Notes: generated from the letters alone by a model not told the origin. A stretch of 6,763 nt of DNA from CAZUNB01 sp044227985 (GCA_044227985.1 JBGAVT010000029.1:1-6763); one strand, 5' to 3'; positions 1-6,358 are shown, numbered from the stretch's first letter. Numbers and translations are program-made.

Positions 1-1
1 G

Positions 2-514
2 ATTTTAGTAGCCCAGATGGCTGATGTGCGCGAATTGATTAACGCTGGACTTAGTCAACGAGCCAAAGCCCAGCTGAAAGTTCGCCAGCCACTGGCCGAG
101 TTCGAAATCCGTGGCAAGAAAGCCGATGAGATGAAAGAATATGAGGATGTCTTCATCGAAGAGTTGAACGTAAAATCAGTTCGATTTAACATTGAAACCT
201 CAGAGCCAGATGACCCAGAAGGTGAGCTTGTCGGTGTGCTCGAGCTCGAGCTCGATGATGAGCTTAGGCGAGAAGGTGCGATGCGTGAAGTTATTCGTCA
301 CATCCAGACACATCGGAAGAAATCAGAGCTTAAGATTGATGATCGTATCAAGCTAAAGCTTGAAACTGACGATGAAACGCTCAAGCAAGCGATTGATGAG
401 CATGAGCAGACGATTCTTGATGAAACGCTTGCAACGCTGGCAGATGTTTCTGAAAATGAGAAAACCGTAAAGATCAATGGTGTTGAGTTAACAATCTTTC
501 TTCAAAAAACATAG
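2..514 (+). CDS. ileS: Isoleucyl-tRNA synthetase, C-terminal part (5' end outside window)
   Basis: This is the last 170 codons of isoleucine-tRNA ligase, the cytoplasmic class I enzyme that charges tRNA-Ile. The frame is open to the left edge, so the Met at 17 is internal. The catalytic HIGH and KMSKS regions lie outside the window. Visible family features are the anticodon-binding segment with LINAGLSQRAKAQLKVRQPL (about 47-106), EELNVKSVRF (about 161-190), and DDELRREGAMREVIRHIQ followed by RKKSELKIDDRI (about 253-350). This last block is the DUF5915-like tail of eukaryote-type IleS. The C-terminal Cys-rich zinc finger typical of E. coli-type IleS is absent; there is no Cys in the visible part. 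This points to the IleS2 type. The gene ends with TAG, and the next gene starts 32 bp later. Identity as IleS is firm from the motifs; the subtype is inferred from the tail alone. Confidence 0.93.
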   Translation: MLVAQMADVRELINAGLSQRAKAQLKVRQPLAEFEIRGKKADEMKEYEDVFIEELNVKSVRFNIETSEPDDPEGELVGVLELELDDELRREGAMREVIRHIQTHRKKSELKIDDRIKLKLETDDETLKQAIDEHEQTILDETLATLADVSENEKTVKINGVELTIFLQKT

Positions 515-530
515 TTTTTAAGAGTTAGCG

Positions 531-539
531 TGGTACGAT
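531..539 (+). promoter_or_regulatory. Extended -10 promoter for the DUF2207-like gene
   Basis: TGGTACGAT fits the extended -10 pattern TGnTATAAT (hexamer TACGAT at 534-539). It lies in the short gap after ileS, with 7 nt between the hexamer and the ATG at 547, so transcription would begin at or within a base of the start codon. No clear -35 is seen, which an extended -10 can tolerate. There is no Shine-Dalgarno sequence before the ATG. Confidence 0.5.
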
Positions 540-546
540 TATTTTA

Positions 547-1533
547 ATGATATTAGCTAGCATAATTCTCAGTATTTTCTTAGTTGGGGCATTAGTTTTT
601 TATTGGCTTATAAATGGGCGAGATGCAAAAACCGATCAAGCCATTGTTGTTGAGTTTTTCCCGCCGAAAGATGTTTCGGTCGGGTTAGCTGATTTTCTCT
701 TAAATCTAGAAGTCACCAATAGAACAATCGCATCAATTTTAATTGAAGGTGCAGTTGTTGGCGAAATCAGCTTTACGGTGAAGAACGAGGACTCGGGAGT
801 TCAGACTATTACTCTGAACACTGCTCTTGAGTCCGTTGAAAAAGAGGATAGAAGGCTGCTATACACTCATCTGTTTGGCGATTTATCAGAACCTGGAGCT
901 TCAACGAACCTAGATGAAGAGCTTCGTGCTCGATCTGAGTATTTGATACATTTCCTAACCGAAATTTATTCAAAACGATCCATCGAAAAGAGATGGTTTA
1001 AGAAGTCGATTAATGGAACAATCTCAGGCTTCAGATGGGCTGGTACAGTTTTGGTCTCATTTGGGCTTATTGGTTTACTCTTCACTGGGTTTAATCTTTT
1101 GTCAGATTCTGAAGGTGCTGATTCAAGAGCAGTGTTTGAATTTCTGTTGCCGGCGCTAATATCTTTAATATCACTTGGTGTAGCTATGATTGTTGTCGCT
1201 AAAAAAATACCAAAAATGCTTATCAGCGGCGCGCAGGCAAAGGACCATTTACTAGGCTTGAAGCTGTTTATCGAGAAAACGGAGACAGAAAGGCTACGTT
1301 TGCTGCAAAGTACCGAAAGTATTAAGATAAAAGAACAGACTGAATTTCTTGATTTTCAATCGAAGCTTTTACCATTTGCCATAATATATGGACAAGAAAA
1401 AACTTGGTTCAAAGAGCTCGGTGATTATATGCCAAAGGTTGAGACTATGGGCTCCGTCAGTTCAATCGCCAGGCTAACCCTTGGAATTGGCGCTGGAATT
1501 GTTCTTGCAGCTATTTTTCCTGGCTCTGAATAA
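547..1533 (+). CDS. DUF2207-like (YciQ-like) predicted membrane protein, N-terminally short
   Basis: A 328-residue membrane protein of unknown function. Residues 2-23 form a membrane segment. A soluble domain follows that begins VVEFFPPKDVSVGLADFLL (about 34-52), then TIASILIEGAVVGEISF (60-76), a helical part ending KRWFKKS (148-154), two membrane segments (about 163-185 and 198-218), GLKLFIEKTETERLRLL (237-253) and LLPFAIIYGQEKTWFKEL (274-291). A last hydrophobic stretch lies at 310-324. This order matches, from memory of the family, the C-terminal half of DUF2207/YciQ proteins (PPxxLSPAExGYLL, TAxLLDLAxRGYL, GFxxYLxxAExxRL, LPYAIALGxxxxW). The usual signal peptide plus beta-rich N-terminal domain is missing, replaced by one membrane segment. 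The start is well fixed: an in-frame TAG lies at 526-528 and ATG 547 is the first start after it. The biochemical role of the family is unknown to me, so none is claimed. Confidence 0.72.
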   Translation: MILASIILSIFLVGALVFYWLINGRDAKTDQAIVVEFFPPKDVSVGLADFLLNLEVTNRTIASILIEGAVVGEISFTVKNEDSGVQTITLNTALESVEKEDRRLLYTHLFGDLSEPGASTNLDEELRARSEYLIHFLTEIYSKRSIEKRWFKKSINGTISGFRWAGTVLVSFGLIGLLFTGFNLLSDSEGADSRAVFEFLLPALISLISLGVAMIVVAKKIPKMLISGAQAKDHLLGLKLFIEKTETERLRLLQSTESIKIKEQTEFLDFQSKLLPFAIIYGQEKTWFKELGDYMPKVETMGSVSSIARLTLGIGAGIVLAAIFPGSE

Positions 1534-1539
1534 TATCCC

Positions 1540-1563
1540 ATTACTTTGCACCGGCAAAGTAAT
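1540..1563 (+). terminator. Hairpin just after the DUF2207-like gene, without U-tract
   Basis: ATTACTTTGC (1540-1549) and GCAAAGTAAT (1554-1563) form a perfect 10-bp stem with an ACCG loop, beginning 7 nt after the stop codon. The position suggests a transcription terminator or an mRNA 3'-end stabiliser. The following bases (ACAAAACTCTC) are not a U-tract, and the opposite strand has none either, so it is not a classical intrinsic terminator. Confidence 0.45.
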
Positions 1564-1773
1564 ACAAAACTCTCTCGCAAAGCTTCACCAATGCGACGAA
1601 AACAGTTTTATCACACTCTTATATCCTTCGCGTAAAATGTGAGGATTGAGCAGGTCATTGCCTGAATGTGACACATATTAGCCTAATATTCGTGAAAATA
1701 GCCATTATCAGAAATATACTGCTTATGATATTTTTAATATTGAATATATCATGGAAATCGAAAATATTCATAC

Positions 1774-1831
1774 AAATCGTGGGTAACATCATCATCTGAT
1801 GCGGGATATATGATTTAGAAAACCGTGGGTA
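1774..1831 (+). repeat. Pair of 12-bp direct repeats upstream of the surface-protein gene
   Basis: AAATCGTGGGTA (1774-1785) and AAACCGTGGGTA (1820-1831) match at 11 of 12 positions, start-to-start distance 46 bp, in the same orientation. The G-rich core CGTGGGTA stands out in otherwise AT-rich sequence. The pair lies about 42-100 bp before the likely -10 of the surface-protein gene, a plausible place for two binding sites of a regulator. No regulator is identified; function is inferred from position only. Confidence 0.4.
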
Positions 1832-1850
1832 GGGTTGTGCTCAGTGTGCT

Positions 1851-1878
1851 ACTACTGTAGTCTCAAGATAGATATAAC
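1851..1878 (+). promoter_or_regulatory. Likely promoter with palindrome for the surface-protein gene
   Basis: TATAAC (1873-1878, five of six matches to TATAAT) would start transcription near 1885, giving a leader of about 12 nt before ATG 1897. No good -35 is present at the expected place. Instead that position holds the palindrome ACTACTGTAGT (1851-1861, 5-bp arms around one T), which could be an operator or activator site. The -10 is moderately convincing; the palindrome's role is a guess. Confidence 0.35.
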
Positions 1879-1886
1879 TAAGTTGT

Positions 1887-1890
1887 GGAG
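1887..1890 (+). promoter_or_regulatory. Shine-Dalgarno sequence that decides the surface-protein start
   Basis: GGAG lies 6 nt before ATG 1897. An upstream in-frame GTG at 1885 overlaps this motif, so it is better read as part of the ribosome-binding site than as the start codon. It is the only clear Shine-Dalgarno sequence before any gene start in the window. Confidence 0.7.
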
Positions 1891-1896
1891 ACTTTT

Positions 1897-4800
1897 ATGA
1901 AAAAACTTTTAATTGGGCGAAAATTTTATAAACCATTAATCTCACTATTTGCGGCAGCGATAATCGTAGCCAACCCTTGGTTCGGTGTTGCTTCGCAGCT
2001 TATCGATCAGAAAGTTTCGGCTGCACCAAATGGAGGTGTGGTCGTACGAAGCAACCAGAACACCTGGAGTGCCGTCAGCGCAAGTAGCGGTACAACTAGC
2101 TATGTGTCCGACGTATCTGCACCTTACGGGAACGGTGCCTTGCAACTAACAACGGGCAGCTCAACTGCGTCTTACTCTCAGCGTTCGAAATCAGTAAGCA
2201 TGAAGTTGAGCGACGTGAATGAACTCAGCTACTGGACAAAGCAGGTTACAGCCAGCAACCCTACTCACGCGCCTAGTCTTCAGTTGACGGTAAATGGGCT
2301 AACTGGCACCTCCAGTTCTACCAACTTAGTGTTCGAACCCTACTGGAACACCGCTGGAAATCCAGGAGTTTCGGTCAACCTTCCAAATGGCGTATGGCAG
2401 AAGTGGAACGCTAAAGACGGTGTCCTATGGTCCTCGAAGGGGTATGCAAGCGCCGGACTAGTGGCTGGCGGTGGCGGAGATCCATTTTATAGCCTTGCGC
2501 AAGTGATCGCACTAAACCCTAATGCAAAAGTCACAGCTATAACCGCTAAGATTGGTAGCTACAATACAGATCATATCGGTCTAGTAGACGGCATAAACCT
2601 TAATGGCACAGTTTATGATTTTGAGCCAATTGCTCCAGCTCTCGCACCGCAAGTAACTGCTACAAACTTCAATACTAATAATGATGCCTTGTACAAAGGA
2701 ATAAACGTGGGCTTTACGCTCAATGATGATTTTCGAAATATTTCATCAGTTAAGGTAGAGCTCCTAAAAGGAAGTGAAGTTCTGGTGACAAATTCAGATA
2801 ATGCGAACCTACTCGCTCTCATTGCAGGTGGTGAAAAATCTCTAAGCACTCCATTTATTGTAACTCCAGGTAGCTACACCGAAACTTACTGGAACCTTGG
2901 TCAGCGCGAATGGCTTCGCACCGAAGCTCCAACGACTGCACGTATCACCGTTACTGACGAAAAGGGTAATCACATAGCCACAAACAACAACTTAATCGAG
3001 CCGAATGGTTGGACATTTGAAAGCCTGTTTAACAACTATAGTTATTCTCCGGCTGATTCGAAGTTTGTAAGCTCTCCATGGACAGTTCGTGAAAACAATG
3101 CCAATGATACTAAGAACTTCCGAGTTCAGGTACCAAAAATGGCTACTGGTGTAACATTCAGTTTTGTCGGCAATAATGGAGCACCGACATTTAGCGGTGT
3201 CGTGGGTGAAGAGCATATACAACCTAATCAATGGCCCGCACCAAGCGGTGAGCATCAATATAAAGTAGGACAGTCTTTACCAGCAGGTGAGTACACTGTA
3301 ACGGCTGAATATAAAACGAGCGATGGCACGCTCCAGACCTATCCAGTCACAGGTTCTGCGGCTGTATATTCAGTACAAACACCTATTGCTAGCTATGTCA
3401 GCCCAGAAGCCGACGGCTCGACAATCATTCGTTCGAGTGACAACCCTTCACAAGTACGCATAAGTGATACAGGAAATCATTTCAACTATGTAAATTTCAA
3501 AATTGACAACGTTACATACAGAGTGAATCGCAATCAGTGTGACGTCAGACAGGCAGGCAATTATGTCACATGCGAAGCAAAAAAGTCTAGCACGTGGCCT
3601 GCCAACGGCCTTGTCGCCGGCGCACACACAATAAACAGCGTCACCGCATCGAACACTGCAAACGGCAATGTTACTCTACCTGCACGACAGTTCACTGTAG
3701 ATACAGTCGTACCAACGGTTGTTAGTACAGCAATCAAGCCATCTGGGGCTCTTTATGGTAAGCAAGTTGTAGTGGAGTCAGAAGTTGAAGATAATCTAAG
3801 CCTGAGCAGCGTTACAACGTATGCAGTTAAGAAAGTAAATGGTATTTGTAATCCTAACGGTGCAAAGATTGTGACTGAAACTGTTGCAGCGAGTGGCACA
3901 TCACAGACTGTGAACACAACTCTAAATACCTCAGGGATGAACGGCGAATACTGTTTCTACACAAGCGCCAAGGACACTGCGACACACTCCAGCAACCCTA
4001 ACTCTACTAATTCAAAATTTGTAGCAAGTTTTGATGCAAGTAATCCCGATGTCGGACTAACCACACCTACAGGCGTAACTAATTCTAATAACGCAGAGGT
4101 AAAGGGCTATGTAGCTGATGATAATATGAACTACTACGCTTGTTACATTACGACAAATCAAGCTATCACAGCCTTTAATAAAGACTGGGCTATTGGTCAA
4201 GAACCTAAAACAGGTGCTAACAATGACGAGTCTTTGGCTGATTCTAGTTGTGTAACAAAATGGACGACAGCTAATGTCGGCTCATCGACAAGCCCAACAA
4301 CTCTTGGTAATTTTGATATTTCTGGACTGCCTGAAGGTAGTTATACAATTCATCTTCACGCACATGACAAAGCTGGAAATATTACTGAAAAAGCAACTAC
4401 GTTCACAATCGATCGAACGGCACCCGTTCTTAGCAACCTTGAGGTTAGCGAAAACCCTAACAAAAGCTTAAGTATGTCAGTTAAAGATGACGGAGAAGCC
4501 GTATCTGTAGAATTTAACGTTGGTGGCCAGAGTTACAATGGAGTGCTCAACGTTAATACTCGAATATGGTCAGCGGTTAGCAACTTGCTCAGTCCAGGTA
4601 GTTATGTAGTACAAGCAGATGCTAAGGATGAAGCATTCAACGCAGTTAGTCCGGCCCTTACCCAGAATATAGTGATAGCACGGCCACCCGCAGCTATTGG
4701 CGGAACGCCAACTAGTCCAGCAGGGAACACAGGTCAAGGATTCTTACCTATAACTCCCGTTCTTACTAACCTTGTAGTCACCCCAGTTATACCAGGATTT

Positions 4801-5106
4801 GCTCGCTTTGGCGTAGCTCCGAACCAAGGATTCGCGTCTATATTCGGCAACAACGACCAACAGGGTGAAAACGGTGAAGTGCTCGGTGCGAAAGACGATA
4901 CTACTAAAGACGATAATCTGTTTAATAAATTTGGTAAGGCTGACGTAGATGATGGTGATGTGCTTGGTACTGACAATGAAGCATTCGCTAAGGTTCTTGG
5001 CCTGCAGTGGCCATGGTGGATTGCGATTGTTGCTGGCGTGCTAGCGCTTTGGTGGTTACTACTAGCGGCTAAACGACGACGTAAAGACGACGACAGAATA
5101 CGATAA
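1897..5106 (+). CDS. Large secreted, C-terminally anchored surface protein with Ig-like domains
   Basis: A 1069-residue envelope protein. Residues 1-42 are a Sec signal peptide: basic MKKLLIGRK, hydrophobic core about 13-25, likely cleavage after VSA (42). Residues 43-244 look like a beta jelly-roll or concanavalin-like region ending VDGINLNGTVYDFEP. A Ser/Thr/Asn-rich beta region with several Ig-like domains follows (about 248-928). At least three junctions carry a FxxDxxxP motif: FTVDTVVPTV (599), FDASNPDVGL (712) and FTIDRTAPVL (836). All six cysteines fall here (548, 559, 651, 686, 749, 785), suggesting disulfides. A Pro/Gly/Asn-rich then acidic stalk (929-1035) leads to a Trp-rich membrane helix (about 1038-1058) and a KRRRK stop-transfer (1059-1063). 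No LPXTG motif is present, so membrane anchoring rather than sortase attachment is inferred. It is probably an adhesin or S-layer-like protein; no enzyme motif was seen and the ligand is unknown. Confidence 0.85.
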   Translation: MKKLLIGRKFYKPLISLFAAAIIVANPWFGVASQLIDQKVSAAPNGGVVVRSNQNTWSAVSASSGTTSYVSDVSAPYGNGALQLTTGSSTASYSQRSKSVSMKLSDVNELSYWTKQVTASNPTHAPSLQLTVNGLTGTSSSTNLVFEPYWNTAGNPGVSVNLPNGVWQKWNAKDGVLWSSKGYASAGLVAGGGGDPFYSLAQVIALNPNAKVTAITAKIGSYNTDHIGLVDGINLNGTVYDFEPIAPALAPQVTATNFNTNNDALYKGINVGFTLNDDFRNISSVKVELLKGSEVLVTNSDNANLLALIAGGEKSLSTPFIVTPGSYTETYWNLGQREWLRTEAPTTARITVTDEKGNHIATNNNLIEPNGWTFESLFNNYSYSPADSKFVSSPWTVRENNANDTKNFRVQVPKMATGVTFSFVGNNGAPTFSGVVGEEHIQPNQWPAPSGEHQYKVGQSLPAGEYTVTAEYKTSDGTLQTYPVTGSAAVYSVQTPIASYVSPEADGSTIIRSSDNPSQVRISDTGNHFNYVNFKIDNVTYRVNRNQCDVRQAGNYVTCEAKKSSTWPANGLVAGAHTINSVTASNTANGNVTLPARQFTVDTVVPTVVSTAIKPSGALYGKQVVVESEVEDNLSLSSVTTYAVKKVNGICNPNGAKIVTETVAASGTSQTVNTTLNTSGMNGEYCFYTSAKDTATHSSNPNSTNSKFVASFDASNPDVGLTTPTGVTNSNNAEVKGYVADDNMNYYACYITTNQAITAFNKDWAIGQEPKTGANNDESLADSSCVTKWTTANVGSSTSPTTLGNFDISGLPEGSYTIHLHAHDKAGNITEKATTFTIDRTAPVLSNLEVSENPNKSLSMSVKDDGEAVSVEFNVGGQSYNGVLNVNTRIWSAVSNLLSPGSYVVQADAKDEAFNAVSPALTQNIVIARPPAAIGGTPTSPAGNTGQGFLPITPVLTNLVVTPVIPGFARFGVAPNQGFASIFGNNDQQGENGEVLGAKDDTTKDDNLFNKFGKADVDDGDVLGTDNEAFAKVLGLQWPWWIAIVAGVLALWWLLLAAKRRRKDDDRIR

Positions 5107-5110
5107 AACA

Positions 5111-5137
5111 TTGAGCTATTGCTAGGCAGTAGCTCAA
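5111..5137 (+). terminator. Strong hairpin after the surface-protein gene, without U-tract
   Basis: TTGAGCTATTGC (5111-5122) pairs with GCAGTAGCTCAA (5126-5137) over 12 bp (11 Watson-Crick plus one U-G) with a TAG loop, starting 5 nt after the TAA stop. Position and stability suggest a terminator. The downstream bases CATATCGC are not U-rich. On the opposite strand the stem would be followed by TGTTTTAT, but no minus-strand gene ends here. The 3' arm and loop overlap the candidate -35 of rodA. Confidence 0.55.
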
Positions 5138-5151
5138 CATATCGCTACACT
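5123..5151 (+). promoter_or_regulatory. Likely rodA promoter
   Basis: TAGGCA (5123-5128, four of six matches to TTGACA), a 17-bp spacer and TACACT (5146-5151, four of six matches to TATAAT). The -10 ends 7 nt before ATG 5159, predicting an mRNA that starts at or next to the start codon. There is no Shine-Dalgarno sequence. Confidence 0.5.
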
Positions 5152-5158
5152 AGAGCCT

Positions 5159-6274
5159 ATGATTCGACGCTTATTCAGAACCATTGACCCTTTTATTATC
5201 TTGGTAACTTTCATTGTAGCCATGGGGTTGTCGGCACTGTTCTCGATAGGAGTAGCAGCTAGAGACTTCGAACCATGGAATCAAGTTCTTTACGTGGCTA
5301 TTGGTATAGGTGTGATGATAGTTGCAGCTCGTGTTAACTATCAGGTTTGGCGTCGTTACGCCTTCTGGATTTATCTCATAGTTGTTTTCCTACTAATTCT
5401 AGTATTGTTTCTAGCACCGATTCAAGGTTCATCACGCTGGATTGATATAGGTCCATTCCAATTGCAGCCATCCGAGTTTGCCAAGCTTAGTCTGATTGTT
5501 TTATTGGCGCGTGTCTTATCTCATGAAACACAAATCAGTTTGTGGCGGTTTTTCTTGAGTATCCTTTACACTGCGATTCCGTTTGGATTGGTAGTAATTC
5601 AACCCGACCTCGGTACCACATTAGTGTTTGCCGCAATCTGGCTGCTGATGATAGTCATGGCAAATGTTAAACGACAGTATTTGATTATTCTTTTTACCGC
5701 TGGGCTGCTAGCGATTCCAATCGGCTTGCCACTGCTCAAGCCATATCAGCGCGATAGGCTGCTAACGTTCATGAGTCCCGCTTCTGATTTGCGGGGAAGT
5801 GGCTACAACGTCAACCAAGCGACGATTGCTATCGGTAATGGCGGTTGGCTCGGTGCTAACGTTCAAGACGCCTCTCAGAGTGAGCTGAAGTTCCTTCCAT
5901 CGCAGCATACAGACTTCATCTTCGCTGTGATTGCTGAAAAATTTGGTTTTATCGGCTCGATCTTAGTAATGTTTGGTTTGGTAGCTATTATTGGTCGAGC
6001 TATTTTTGTTGGATGGCGCTCACCAGACAAATTCGGACTTTTACTAGCAATTGGAATTGCGGCTATGTTGGCGACGCATACGATAATTAATATTGGTATG
6101 AACTTACGATTGATGCCAGTGACTGGTTTGCCACTACCATTTTTGTCGTATGGCGGTTCGCATATTGTAGTCGATTTCTTGCTTATCGGTATCTTGCTCA
6201 GCATCATTCGCCACAATCAAGACCTCCGTTTTGCTGGTGGAAAACGAGCTACAAACATTGAATTATCATCATAA
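5159..6274 (+). CDS. rodA: RodA-type SEDS peptidoglycan glycosyltransferase
   Basis: A 371-residue polytopic membrane protein of the SEDS family (RodA/FtsW/SpoVE). RodA polymerises lipid II into glycan strands during cell elongation together with a class B penicillin-binding protein; that partner is not in this window. Family motifs in order: SSRWIDIG with W94, PFQLQPSEFAKL (about 98-109), QPDLGT (148-153), the YQRDR/GSGYNVNQA region (about 196-222), QSELKFLPSQHTDFIFAV containing D252, which aligns with the essential Asp of E. coli RodA (D262), and GLPLPFLSYGGS (323-334). About ten membrane segments are expected. Length and the short N-terminus beginning IDPFIILVTF favour RodA over FtsW, but the distinction is not absolute. 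One deviation: the usual Glu of LPExHTDF is Ser 248 here. The start is well fixed: an in-frame TAG lies at 5123-5125 and no other usual start codon follows before ATG 5159. Confidence 0.9.
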   Translation: MIRRLFRTIDPFIILVTFIVAMGLSALFSIGVAARDFEPWNQVLYVAIGIGVMIVAARVNYQVWRRYAFWIYLIVVFLLILVLFLAPIQGSSRWIDIGPFQLQPSEFAKLSLIVLLARVLSHETQISLWRFFLSILYTAIPFGLVVIQPDLGTTLVFAAIWLLMIVMANVKRQYLIILFTAGLLAIPIGLPLLKPYQRDRLLTFMSPASDLRGSGYNVNQATIAIGNGGWLGANVQDASQSELKFLPSQHTDFIFAVIAEKFGFIGSILVMFGLVAIIGRAIFVGWRSPDKFGLLLAIGIAAMLATHTIINIGMNLRLMPVTGLPLPFLSYGGSHIVVDFLLIGILLSIIRHNQDLRFAGGKRATNIELSS

Positions 6275-6318
6275 ACTCAAAAAAACTGCGTATTTAGCAA
6301 ATAAATAGGGGTTTATGC

Positions 6319-6347
6319 TTGCACCACGGGGTTATATCTGATAGGAT
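6319..6347 (+). promoter_or_regulatory. Likely rplU promoter with extended -10
   Basis: TTGCAC (6319-6324), a 17-bp spacer and TAGGAT (6342-6347), preceded by TG at 6339-6340 as in an extended -10. The -10 ends 11 nt before ATG 6359, so the leader would be only about 4-5 nt. The AGGA inside this hexamer (6343-6346) could be mistaken for a Shine-Dalgarno sequence, but it is 12 nt from the ATG, further than usual. Confidence 0.42.
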
Positions 6348-6358
6348 TTATCGAGCAT

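Larger units (their letters stand above)
1564..1896. other. AT-rich intergenic region upstream of the surface-protein gene
   Basis: No gene, tRNA or other recognisable RNA is visible here on either strand. The stretch is AT-rich, particularly about 1676-1775, and contains several inverted repeats: TATTAG/CTAATA around one base (1676-1688), ATGATAT (1725-1731) with ATATCAT (1746-1752), and CATCA/TGATG (1790-1801). A -10-like TAAAAT lies at 1633-1638 but without a convincing -35. The only small reading frame noticed (ATG at 1591, 14 codons) lacks a ribosome-binding site. The gap is much longer than the other gaps in the window (32, 52, 84 and 59 bp), which suggests the surface-protein gene is subject to more control than its neighbours. 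Confidence 0.5.

Noticed and set aside
238..255. Three tandem GCTCGA units inside ileS
   Set aside because: They encode the alternating Leu-Glu of a beta/charged segment in a conserved domain; a short coincidence of codon use, not a functional repeat.
1564..1860. A small RNA or riboswitch in the long intergenic gap
   Set aside because: Inverted repeats there are short and AT-rich, no terminator or strong promoter brackets a transcript, and no known riboswitch core was recognised.
1885..1896. GTG at 1885 as start of the surface protein
   Set aside because: It overlaps the GGAG ribosome-binding site, has none of its own, and ATG 1897 gives a more typical MKK signal-peptide start.
4274..4471. 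Plus-strand overlapping frame inside the surface-protein gene (and a similar one at 6513-6710 over rplU)
   Set aside because: Out-of-frame shadows of clearly coding sequence, with no ribosome-binding site or recognisable product.
1897..5106. Sortase-anchored protein
   Set aside because: No LPXTG-like motif precedes the C-terminal helix; only VLG motifs are found.
4734..5111. Minus-strand 125-codon reading frame opposite the surface-protein C-terminus, and other opposite-strand frames
   Set aside because: No family resemblance, start signals or promoters; they mirror the codon composition of well-supported + strand genes.
6271..6316. TATTTA/TAAATA hairpin (6291-6307), with outer ATAAAC and GTTTAT, as rodA terminator
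   Set aside because: The stem is only six A-T pairs with a 5-nt loop and no following U-run; the outer arms are short and far apart. Too weak to call.
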